Source: an uncultured Ruminococcus sp. (GTDB taxonomy: Bacteria > Bacillota > Clostridia > Oscillospirales > Ruminococcaceae). Taken from it: a stretch of DNA of 39,940 nt. Shown one piece after another: positions 33,201 through 39,940 of this stretch (its first letter is position 1; each line of letters begins with the position of its first letter). The position numbers were made by a program, and so were the translations under genes. Location: the NCBI GenBank assembly GCA_937902395.1, contig CALGTV010000077.1, positions 1-39,940 of the forward strand, in the 5' to 3' direction. Below the pieces are notes generated by a model, which was given only the letters and a program-made list of their open reading frames with translations, ran no database searches and was not told where the DNA came from.

Positions 33201-33432
33201 TTGCATTAATAAGGTTCAGCTTGTTGATGATCTTTTGCATCTCGGTATCGGACAGACCGTTATAACATGAGGTCAGATAGGAACGGAGATCGTCAAGTAA
33301 AAGTATATCCTCATACTTGCGGTGCATATCCTCTCCGCAGACATAGGTGTAACCTTGCTGTTCACACAGCTCTATGATAGCTTTTTCAAGCTCTGCCTCA
33401 GTAAATTTGCCTTTGAAAAACTTCCATTTCAT
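30274..33432 (-). CDS. hsdR: Type I restriction enzyme R subunit
   Basis: A ~1052-residue DNA-translocating endonuclease subunit. The N-terminal nuclease domain has the PD-(D/E)xK signature R-R-P-D-M-L-L-F and F-E-F-K near residues 135-155. Helicase motifs follow: Walker A G-A-T-G-C-G-K-T near 294, DEAH in I-S-D-E-A-H-R near 399, C-G-F-T-G-T-P, and Q-T-I-S-R-V-N-R. The C-terminal part is helical and should bind the methylase core. ATG 33432 is chosen because AGGTGG lies five bases before it; GTG 33441 overlaps that site. It is the last gene of the operon, 17 bases after the KAP gene. Confidence 0.95.
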   Translation of the reverse strand: MKWKFFKGKFTEAELEKAIIELCEQQGYTYVCGEDMHRKYEDILLLDDLRSYLTSCYNGLSDTEMQKIINKLNLINATPLYLGNREAFRLVNEGFDLARDDISKVALHIDYINYDEPDKNIFKVINQYSVQGEHLRRPDMLLFINGIPVAIFEFKTAIEEDTTIYDAWKQITIRYCRDIPKLMKYCFLSVISDGANTRMGSIFTPYEYYYAWNKANDTDTVANGISSLFTMIEGAFAKDRVVALLRDFVFYPDDSPKNEAIVCRYPQFFGARKMLENIKLHMRPDGDGKGGTYFGATGCGKTYTMLFLSRLITQRDNETFNNPTIVIIADREDLDTQTSELFVTATKYLHEKDVRSIETREDLAKTLGDRPSGGVYITTIQKFCENTGLLSERSNIICISDEAHRTQTGVGSKLKKTDKGVFTTYGFAHYLRTSFPNATYCGFTGTPIDETIAVFGDVVDSYTMKESSDDGITVRIAYEPRLARVIISDEQAKAIQKYYEACSEQGSTPEQIEESKKAMTKMRVILGDPSRLHKLAVDIADHYDALCAEKPDIVQKAMIVCSDRQIAYDLLQEILAVREDWGIPRKAEHEETLTKEQLDKLLPLPKVNLVATQGKDDDKVLFDACGNKEYRKKLDKQFKNNDSNFKIAIVVDMWITGFDVPSLAVMYIDKPLQKHTLIQTISRVNRVFEGKDKGLVVDYIGIKNDMMEAVKRYGSPQESPIDELNISLGIFRNHLKLIDDLLVNFNSEKFYNGEPLERLNCLNNAAEYIQSGKELQTRFMGLSRRLKSAYTICFPSGELTEEETAKAQFYLAIRSIIYKQTKGDAPDAETMNRVVEDMVRDAIACTGVENIVDENKQIDLFSEYFLDELKKVKMPITRFNALLKLLRKAITAYGRTNKVKAIAFDERLKQVVDAYNSRDKLVFTSEVVADFVNDLSDQLIQILKDLQDDKSSFEKMGITYEEKAFYDILVKVRDDHGFKYEDDKCIILAKKIKELVDNKAQFADWSTRDDIKNQLNMDLTILLYQNGYPPEWDEEVFEKVMEQAENFKKYSN

Positions 33433-33449
33433 ATATGCCACCTATATTA

Positions 33450-35252
33450 TCATTCGAGATTATATTTTTGCATCAATTCATTAATTGCCGCTATAAACCT
33501 TCTATTAATTGCATTAACAATAAGTCTAGAATCATTAGTGGTTACTGTTTTTATCATTGATATAAGATTTTTAAGTGCTTGAGCTGTAGTGATTTTACCA
33601 TCATATTCCAAATTGAGAGAGATTGATTTAATTGCATCGATAAAAACTTTTTTGGTTGAAGAGGAACTTCTCTTATAGCAATCAAATATAGAATTTATAA
33701 ATTCTTCATCTATACAGTACAAATCTTTAAAAGGCATGCTCGCCATTTCTTCATTAGCCTGTTTGTTAAAATAATCTAATAGTTCCTTCTTAGACAATAA
33801 ATCAGAATAGAAATATTCCATTTTTTTAATCTTGTCATATAATCCCTTATGTAGTTCGCTAAAATCATTTCGATCATAATTATGTGTAATAGGAATATAT
33901 AAATTTGGATTATTTTTAATAGCATCTTTTCGTTTATCTATTCCAAAAACTATCTTTTCATAATCTATCTCGCAAGGAAATGATATATCGTTTTCTTCCA
34001 TAAATTTTAATTTTCTAAGAAACACGAGTACATCATTACATATCAGTTTTCCGTTATACAATTGTTCTAATGTATAGCAAAAATCTTTTTCAAACTGATC
34101 CTGTTCATAATCAAATATTGAGGTGTTTAAAAAGATTTGTTCACATGACATTCGTTCTGGTATGAATTTTTCTCTTAATTCTTTCCAAAACGCCTTATTA
34201 TCCCATTTTGAATCTACAACCCATTCTTTTAATGAAACTAACTCATATTTACGATTATAATATGTATACTTTTCAAATGAATGCAAGAATTTTTGCTCTT
34301 TATTCATATCATCTGTTCTCGTAAAAGAGTAGATACTACCTATCATTTTCTGATAGCGCCCCGCTCTGTTTTCAAATAGAATAATGGCAAAATCAATCAT
34401 TATATTAACCATATTTTCATCTTTAGGTACATCTTGTGGCCATTCGTCGAATATTCGCTCAAAATCAATCAAGAAACTTTTCAAAAATCTTAGGTTGTCA
34501 GTTCTACTTTCGATAAATGTTTTAGCTATTTTTTCTTTGTGTTCCATTAAATAATTGATATATTTGATATTCCCTTTGAAATTAGAAATTATCATAGTAG
34601 CTATATCATAATTATCGTTGCTAATCATGACAGTTCTGAATATTAGCTTTTCCTTAAACTCTTTGTATTTAGGTTCGGAAATATGCTCTTCATCAGCTAT
34701 AATGATTACTTTGATTCCACGATTTTCAACATAATCATTTATCAATCCCATACGAGTTTCAATTTCTATTCCACATCTTTCAAAATCATCAAATACAAGC
34801 ACGAGTTTGTATTCTTTATCACTACCAATACATTTTAATGCATAGGGAAAATCAATATAATCAAAAATGTTTATTTCAAAAACTGTATTCATAACAGTAT
34901 TTAAGGCTTTGGCTTTATCACTTACGTCACTAATTTGTCCTGTAAAGTTTCTTGCCTTTTCCAAGAATCCAACAACAATTTTTTTAATTTTGCTGTCATT
35001 TGTATTAAAAACTTCACTTAAAACTACACGACTAAATTCTTTTTCGAGTTGTTCAGCAGCATCTATACCGAACATAGAAACAAATGCAACAACCGTTTTT
35101 CTATTCTCTTCAGCATTAATTTTGTTGGCTAAGTTCTTAATAAGATAGCTTTTGCCGCATCCCCATTTTCCAGTTACAAGCAACGCCCCATTTGTTTCTT
35201 CTGAATCAATGTATTTTTTTATTTCTTCTTCCACACTATTATTGTCATACAT
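33450..35252 (-). CDS. KAP-family P-loop NTPase
   Basis: A 600-residue protein. Walker A is G-K-W-G-C-G-K-S-Y at residues ~28-36 and Walker B is V-L-V-F-D-D-F-E-R-C near 150, followed by I-I-I-A-D-E-E-H-I, all typical of KAP NTPases, a group often found in phage-defence loci. The C-terminal ~350 residues are helical and not recognised; the transmembrane helices inserted in some KAP proteins are not obvious here. The gene is clearly richer in A+T than the hsd genes on either side, suggesting a separate origin. It lies 10 bases after the AbiC-like gene and is surely co-transcribed. AGGTGG precedes the ATG. Confidence 0.85.
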   Translation of the reverse strand: MYDNNSVEEEIKKYIDSEETNGALLVTGKWGCGKSYLIKNLANKINAEENRKTVVAFVSMFGIDAAEQLEKEFSRVVLSEVFNTNDSKIKKIVVGFLEKARNFTGQISDVSDKAKALNTVMNTVFEINIFDYIDFPYALKCIGSDKEYKLVLVFDDFERCGIEIETRMGLINDYVENRGIKVIIIADEEHISEPKYKEFKEKLIFRTVMISNDNYDIATMIISNFKGNIKYINYLMEHKEKIAKTFIESRTDNLRFLKSFLIDFERIFDEWPQDVPKDENMVNIMIDFAIILFENRAGRYQKMIGSIYSFTRTDDMNKEQKFLHSFEKYTYYNRKYELVSLKEWVVDSKWDNKAFWKELREKFIPERMSCEQIFLNTSIFDYEQDQFEKDFCYTLEQLYNGKLICNDVLVFLRKLKFMEENDISFPCEIDYEKIVFGIDKRKDAIKNNPNLYIPITHNYDRNDFSELHKGLYDKIKKMEYFYSDLLSKKELLDYFNKQANEEMASMPFKDLYCIDEEFINSIFDCYKRSSSSTKKVFIDAIKSISLNLEYDGKITTAQALKNLISMIKTVTTNDSRLIVNAINRRFIAAINELMQKYNLE

Positions 35253-35262
35253 AAGATTCCAC

Positions 35263-36180
35263 CTATTCTTTATTTATCGTTTTGTCAACGGCATACTCCT
35301 CAATCAAATAAGTATCCAAAGCAGCGGCGAGGTTTACAGCTAACTTTGCCATAGGCTTAGTGATTACAACCTCTTTTGCTCCTGCACCGTGGTCAGCTCC
35401 TGAATTGTTGCGAACATACGGTAGCGACATCATCACTTTTTCTCTGAATCCGTCAGCTTTCATTGTATCAGGGAACACAAGCAAGCTGTCTGCATATTGC
35501 TTTGTCAGCTTATCTGCATTACCACGGTCTGCACCAAGTATAACTTTCAATATGCTCTCATAACTCTTTCCAGCATTGTTTATAGCGGACTGATAATCGC
35601 CGTTCTCTAATGCTTCAACAGCCGTTGTGAGTTCAGTATATGCAGACTGAAACTTCGGCTCTGCATCTTTAAGCTCCTGCATTTGTGCAAGTGCCTTAGC
35701 TTTTACATCACACTCAAATTGCTGGGCATCGATTTTTATCATCTTACCGTCAAACATCTTCCATGGTAGGTCATTTTCTACAAAAAAAGCGTTAAGAGCA
35801 GATGTATACTCAGGTTTCTCATTATCTGATAAATTGATATATTGCAATTCTGCAACTGAAAGAATAAAAGCTAAACACCAAGTTGATAAATTTATATAAT
35901 CGGATGGTGCATAATCAAATACAGGAAATGAAGCAACTGTTATATATGGAACATCCATAATCTCGTTAAACTGTTCACAAGCGTAAATAAATGCATTCGT
36001 TTCCTTTGTATCGTCTTTATCGTATCTGCTACATTGCAGAGTAATTGGCTGTGAAAATTGTTTCATTATTTCAACAAGCTTTTGTCGAATATTAAAGTCA
36101 ACTTCACCACAGATTTCATCTCTAAGCTCATGGTCTTCGCCATGAAATATCAGGCTTTCATATCGTTTGGCAAAAATCAT
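35263..36180 (-). CDS. Abortive-infection C-terminal (AbiC-type) domain protein
   Basis: A 305-residue cytoplasmic protein. The last ~130 residues match the Abi-C domain: A-L-E-N-G-D-Y-Q-S-A-I-N-N-A-G-K-S-Y-E-S-I-L-K, then V-R-N-N-S-G-A-D-H-G-A-G and L-A-V-N-L-A-A-A-L-D-T-Y-L-I-E. The R-N-x-x-G-x-D/G-H-G box is the family's hallmark. The N-terminal ~170 residues are unrecognised. The ATG overlaps the hsdS stop by four bases, so the two are translationally coupled. A role in phage defence alongside the RM system is inferred from the domain and the place; the mechanism is unknown. Confidence 0.82.
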   Translation of the reverse strand: MIFAKRYESLIFHGEDHELRDEICGEVDFNIRQKLVEIMKQFSQPITLQCSRYDKDDTKETNAFIYACEQFNEIMDVPYITVASFPVFDYAPSDYINLSTWCLAFILSVAELQYINLSDNEKPEYTSALNAFFVENDLPWKMFDGKMIKIDAQQFECDVKAKALAQMQELKDAEPKFQSAYTELTTAVEALENGDYQSAINNAGKSYESILKVILGADRGNADKLTKQYADSLLVFPDTMKADGFREKVMMSLPYVRNNSGADHGAGAKEVVITKPMAKLAVNLAAALDTYLIEEYAVDKTINKE

Positions 36181-37298
36181 TCTCTTTCACCTTCCTCCAC
36201 AGCCCCCTTAACAAGAATAGGGCAAAGGTCTTTTATCTGAGCTTTCAGGCGTTCATTTACTTCTCTGCGAATATATAGAGCGTCATATATTTCAATAATT
36301 GCTCTCTGTTCTTGTATTGACGGAACAGGTATATCAATTTCAAAGAAACGCTTCTTCTCCATTCCGCTTCTTACATTTGTATCACACATAAACCAAGCAT
36401 ATCTATCGGTTTCTGTTCTTGAAAGCCACATAAGTAAGAACTCAGGTATTATTGAGTCATTTTTAACACTAAATACTATGTAAGCAGGCGATACAATGAT
36501 AGGCTCATCGTTTGAGTTTAACGCAACAGGAACAGCTACATCTCTTCCAACGTGCATTAAGTTACAGGAAAACTGATTTTTTCGGACAAGTTTATACTTT
36601 GTAAGATCAGCACCATTTGCAACGGAAGGCATGAAAAGTTTATCCTTATTAACTCCGTTAACAGACTGAATTGCATCATCTTTGTTACGTTCATCTGATT
36701 CAATTATAAGCTCTCCGAGAGGAATTCTTTTCGTTCCTTTCTTAAAACGCTCCAGTAAGGCATCTATTGTCAGCTTCAAATCCTCCAACCCACGCTCATA
36801 GCACCGCTGATTAGCGAGCATAGAGTTGTAAATATCCACATATTTCTGCTGAACAGAGAGGGAAGGGAGGTCAAGCTCCATTTCACAGAGAGCTTCCCAA
36901 GTAAATACTTCTGTCGAGCTACCCCAAGAACGGTAACAGGCTTCTCTGTCCCATTCAGCACGATTAAAATGGAAAAACAGATATTCCGATAATACCTTAT
37001 CACGCATAGTTCCTTTTATTCTGAAAGCTATATTATTCCAACTGATTAGAAAACTACTATCAGTATCATTATATCCAAATCCGATCTTCTTGCCATGAGT
37101 ACGGGGATTGAAAACAAATTCACCTGGGTGAACTACAAGGAATTTGCTAAGGTCAGTATTTGAAACATCTGCCTTTGTAGGTATGATTTCTTTCGTTATC
37201 GTCATACCTCTTACATCTCTTGCACCATACTCATTATTAGCATTGGTTTCGGTAGTAAGTTCCAATAAATCGCCTAAACAATATTTAGTCAATGCCAT
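36177..37298 (-). CDS. hsdS: Type I restriction-modification specificity subunit
   Basis: A 373-residue subunit that recognises the DNA target for methylation and cleavage. Two target-recognition domains can be made out: the first ends near residue 160 in L-P-S-L-S-V-Q-Q-K-Y-V-D-I-Y-N, the second near 330 in V-P-S-I-Q-E-Q-R-A-I-I-E-I-Y. Each is followed by a spacer helix of the usual type. The target sequence cannot be read from it. ATG 37298 is chosen because AGGGGG precedes it; the frame is open 36 codons upstream inside hsdM. It overlaps hsdM by 14 bases. Confidence 0.93.
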   Translation of the reverse strand: MALTKYCLGDLLELTTETNANNEYGARDVRGMTITKEIIPTKADVSNTDLSKFLVVHPGEFVFNPRTHGKKIGFGYNDTDSSFLISWNNIAFRIKGTMRDKVLSEYLFFHFNRAEWDREACYRSWGSSTEVFTWEALCEMELDLPSLSVQQKYVDIYNSMLANQRCYERGLEDLKLTIDALLERFKKGTKRIPLGELIIESDERNKDDAIQSVNGVNKDKLFMPSVANGADLTKYKLVRKNQFSCNLMHVGRDVAVPVALNSNDEPIIVSPAYIVFSVKNDSIIPEFLLMWLSRTETDRYAWFMCDTNVRSGMEKKRFFEIDIPVPSIQEQRAIIEIYDALYIRREVNERLKAQIKDLCPILVKGAVEEGERE

Positions 37299-38928
37299 AG
37301 CCAATCCCCCTGAAAGCAGCTTCAAGCATGGTCTGCGACTTCTTCTCCGCAGAGATAATATCACGCATTTCAGCCTGAATACGAGCCATTTCCGCTTCGT
37401 AGTCAATCTCTAAGTCATGGTCTATGAACTCAATGTACTTACTCGGAGCGAGGGAATAGCCTTTCGATTCGATAGTAGGAACTTTAGCCTGCCTTTCTTC
37501 TTCTGTAAGGTCACTATCATAGAGCTTTACCGAACGGCAGAACTCAGGCACATCGGAATACAGACTTGTATCAGCACTCTGCCAGTTACTGTAAACTTCT
37601 TTTATCTTTGCTATCTGTGCATCAGACAGAACGGTCTTTTTCTTCTTTTTACCCTTGTCGATAACAATTTCCTCTATATTCTCGTCCCAACGGCGCAAGT
37701 CCATAAACAGCACTTCATGAGTACGGTCACGAAGCTGTCTGCCGTTTAGCGTTCCTGCTTTCTTGTTCATATTCACGATCCACAGAGTTACGGAAATATC
37801 AGTTGTGTAGAACATATCACGAGGAAGAACAATGATTGCTTCAACACGGTCACGCTCCAATATCTCCTTACGAAGCGTACCCTCGGCATCACCGATATTC
37901 AGCGCACCATTCGCAAGCAGAAAGCCTGCAACACCGTGATTTACATCGAGCTTAGACAGCATATGCAATATCCACGCATAGTTAGCATTAGCCACAGGGG
38001 GCATCACAGAGTAGCCGGCTCTCATAAAACGAGGATCGTCCGTCAGAGCATCTTCTGCTCTCCAGCCTTTGAGGTTAAAGGGAGGATTCGCCATTATGTA
38101 GTCAACAGTCTTGTCCTTGTGCAGGTCATTTGTGAATGTTGAAGCGTTTGTATCACCGAGGTTATGGGCAATTCCACGAATAGCGAGGTTCATCTTACAG
38201 AGTCGCCAAGTGTCAGGATTGCTCTCCTGACCGATGATAGATACTTTCTGCCTGTTGCCGTTATGACGGTCAACGAATTTCAGCGACTGCACGAACATAC
38301 CACCTGAACCACAGCAGGGGTCATATACAACGCCGCTGTAAGGCTCAATCATCTCAGCTATCAATTTAACAACGCAGGCAGGTGTATAGAATTCACCGTC
38401 CTCCTTAGTACCCGAAGCAGCATACACTTGCAGAAAATATTCATAAACTCTGCCGATAAGGTCTTCTTCCTGAAAACGCTCCTCGCTTATCTGATTAACA
38501 TTGTCGATAAGGTCTTTTATCTTAGACTTGTCAGCACCGAGCGTAGCAAAGAGATTCAACGGCAACGCACCTTTCAGCGGAGGGTTGCTGTCCTCAATGT
38601 CAGCCATAGCCTGATCTATGATAACTGCAATATCGTTAGCCGAAGCGTTCTTGACGATATAAGACCAACGGGCAGTTTTCTTCAGATAAAACACATTCAC
38701 CGCATTGTAGAATGATACTTTTTCAAGAAATGCAGGAATCTCACCGTACTGCTCAATCAGTTCAGCACGACGCTTTTCAAACTTATCCCCTGCAAATTTC
38801 AGGAATACCAAGCCGATAACGGCATCTCTGTTCTTCTCGGTACTGCCTATACCACGCAGAGCGACACGGCAGTTCCACAGCACTGTTTCAAGGGAAACCT
38901 GAACATCTTTTTTCGCAGCTTTTGCCAT
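37285..38928 (-). CDS. hsdM: Type I restriction-modification DNA methyltransferase subunit
   Basis: A 547-residue N6-adenine methyltransferase. It has the N-terminal helical HsdM domain (L-W-N-C-R-V-A-L-R-G onward), then S-adenosylmethionine motif I D-P-C-C-G-S-G-G-M-F near residue 200 and the catalytic motif IV N-P-P-F near 279. It methylates host DNA with HsdS and protects it from HsdR. It is the first gene of the five-gene operon, with a near-consensus promoter and a ~45-nt leader. Confidence 0.96.
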   Translation of the reverse strand: MAKAAKKDVQVSLETVLWNCRVALRGIGSTEKNRDAVIGLVFLKFAGDKFEKRRAELIEQYGEIPAFLEKVSFYNAVNVFYLKKTARWSYIVKNASANDIAVIIDQAMADIEDSNPPLKGALPLNLFATLGADKSKIKDLIDNVNQISEERFQEEDLIGRVYEYFLQVYAASGTKEDGEFYTPACVVKLIAEMIEPYSGVVYDPCCGSGGMFVQSLKFVDRHNGNRQKVSIIGQESNPDTWRLCKMNLAIRGIAHNLGDTNASTFTNDLHKDKTVDYIMANPPFNLKGWRAEDALTDDPRFMRAGYSVMPPVANANYAWILHMLSKLDVNHGVAGFLLANGALNIGDAEGTLRKEILERDRVEAIIVLPRDMFYTTDISVTLWIVNMNKKAGTLNGRQLRDRTHEVLFMDLRRWDENIEEIVIDKGKKKKKTVLSDAQIAKIKEVYSNWQSADTSLYSDVPEFCRSVKLYDSDLTEEERQAKVPTIESKGYSLAPSKYIEFIDHDLEIDYEAEMARIQAEMRDIISAEKKSQTMLEAAFRGIGYGID

Positions 38929-38978
38929 ATATAAAAACCTCTTTCAAGACGTTATTGCATCTAAATATAGATATTTAT

Positions 38979-39007
38979 ATTATACCACATTTTGCACAAT
39001 TAGTCAA
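38979..39007 (-). promoter_or_regulatory. Sigma-A promoter of the RM operon
   Basis: Minus strand: TTGACT (39002-39007), 17 bp, perfect TATAAT (38979-38984). It should be strong and constitutive unless controlled. Confidence 0.85.
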
Positions 39008-39079
39008 TCAAAAATTGACATATAATATTCATTTTATACTGTTTAAAACTTCTAATACAACCTTTAAGGATTAAACCAG

Positions 39080-39101
39080 TCTCACCATAGCGGTGACGAG
39101 C
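39080..39101. repeat. Hairpin with downstream CGAGCT, copy B
   Basis: TCACC and GGTGA pair around ATAGC, followed by CGAGCT on the plus strand, like copy A at 29377-29400. Here it lies upstream of the promoter of the RM operon rather than inside a leader. Confidence 0.45.
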
Positions 39102-39130
39102 TTTTTATTTGATGAGAATACGATGAAAAA

Positions 39131-39157
39131 AGAAGCACCGCCCGAAGGCGGTGCTTC
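39131..39157 (-). terminator. Terminator of the PhzF-family gene
   Basis: A perfect 11-bp stem (GAAGCACCGCC with GGCGGTGCTTC) around CGAA; on the minus strand six T residues follow. Confidence 0.9.
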
Positions 39158-39162
39158 GAATA

Positions 39163-39939
39163 TCATAATCCAACAATATCATTTATTGAGAAGAGAGAGG
39201 CTTTACCGGAGATAATGACCTTATCATCGGTACACTCACAGTACAGAATACCTGTACGCTCAGACGCCTGGAAAGCGGTTATGTTCGTTTTGTTAAGTCG
39301 TTTGCACCAGTATGGAGCAATCATGCAGTGAGTTGAACCAGTCACAGGATCTTCATTTACACCGAATTTTGGAGCAAATACTCGTGAAACACAGTCATAT
39401 TCTCTACCTTTGGCAGTAACAGCAACACAAACTCCGTCCAGTTTTGAGATAAGTTCCATATCCGGCTGTAAGTCCCGAATTTCGTCCTCATCGCGCAGAA
39501 TGAACAGTATATCACGGTCTCTGTATGCAGCAAGAGGGATAGTTCCGAGAGCTTCAATCATCATGTCTGTAATCTCTATATGCTTCAGTTTATAAGCCGG
39601 AAACTCCATTCTTATCAAATCATCACTCTTATATACGGTGAATTCACCGATCTGACCGTAGAGGTTGAGAGTATCATCAGCCTGCACATGGTAATTGAAC
39701 AGAACAAAAGCAGTCGCAAGAGTAGCGTGACCGCAGAAGTCAATCTCGATTTTTGGAGTAAACCACCGGATGTGATAGCAATCATTCTCTTTTACAACAA
39801 ATGCAGTTTCAGACAGATTATTCTCAGCTGCGATACTCTGCATTATATCATCACTTGGAAACGAGTCCAGAACGCATACAGCAGCAGGATTTCCTGAAAA
39901 TATTTTGTCCGTGAAAGCGTCAACGATGTATTGTTTCAT
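39163..39939 (-). CDS. PhzF-family isomerase/epimerase-like protein
   Basis: A 258-residue complete protein starting one base from the window edge, so its ribosome binding site is not visible. It follows the PhzF/diaminopimelate-epimerase-like fold: opening V-D-A-F-T-D-K-I-F-S-G-N-P-A-A-V, the catalytic glutamate in N-L-S-E-T-A-F near residue 45, I-D-F-C-G-H-A-T-L-A, and N-E-D-P-V-T-G-S-T-H. Phenazine PhzF isomerises an aromatic precursor, but most family members are uncharacterised and no phenazine genes are near. It is separated from the RM operon by a strong terminator, so it is a distinct unit. Confidence 0.92.
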   Translation of the reverse strand: MKQYIVDAFTDKIFSGNPAAVCVLDSFPSDDIMQSIAAENNLSETAFVVKENDCYHIRWFTPKIEIDFCGHATLATAFVLFNYHVQADDTLNLYGQIGEFTVYKSDDLIRMEFPAYKLKHIEITDMMIEALGTIPLAAYRDRDILFILRDEDEIRDLQPDMELISKLDGVCVAVTAKGREYDCVSRVFAPKFGVNEDPVTGSTHCMIAPYWCKRLNKTNITAFQASERTGILYCECTDDKVIISGKASLFSINDIVGL

Positions 39940-39940
39940 T

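Noticed and set aside
39163..39939. PhzF gene as part of a phenazine pathway.
   Set aside because: No other phz genes are present and most PhzF-family members are not phenazine enzymes.

Overview
The window looks like chromosome of a low-GC, spore-forming, plant-fibre-degrading Clostridia, most likely Ruminococcus or a close relative in the Oscillospiraceae. Three things point there. Two secreted proteins end in type I dockerins and a third is a family GH5 cellulase with threonine-rich linkers. There are several sporulation genes (ylbJ, yqfC, yqfD, spoVAC and most of spoVT). Ribosome binding sites and promoters are strong Firmicutes types (AGGAGG; TTGACA-17-TATAAT). The genus is an inference from protein style; no rRNA is present.

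Layout. Bases 1-21,300 read as resident chromosome: a GNAT acetyltransferase; a divergent sporulation block (ylbJ against yqfC-yqfD); a GH5 cellulase with two related binding modules; a DD-carboxypeptidase lipoprotein; metG; a three-gene set of small membrane proteins; a leucine-rich-repeat dockerin protein; aspartate kinase; a three-gene TolQ/TolR-like proton-channel cassette; a GH25 lysozyme-manA-glucokinase run; spoVAC; an SGNH esterase with a dockerin; and an aquaporin.

From about 21,800 to at least the last hsd gene (38,928), and perhaps past the window edge, the sequence looks like a mobile element with all its genes on the minus strand. Its serine recombinase reads in frame into the last ~149 codons of SpoVT, so this end seems to lie inside spoVT; the missing N-terminal part of spoVT is not in the window. 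Going inward come a small conserved ORF, a large HerA/VirB4-like ATPase, an ImmA/IrrE-type peptidase with a long structured leader, a decayed umuC-yolD pair, and a type I restriction-modification operon (hsdM-hsdS-AbiC-like-KAP NTPase-hsdR) carrying two extra defence-type genes. A PhzF-family gene closes the window; whether it is cargo or host cannot be told.

The strongest candidates for something new are the recombinase-SpoVT fusion, the proton-channel cassette in an apparently single-membraned bacterium, and the RM operon with embedded KAP and AbiC-type genes. All family calls come from reading protein motifs by eye; no database search was run.
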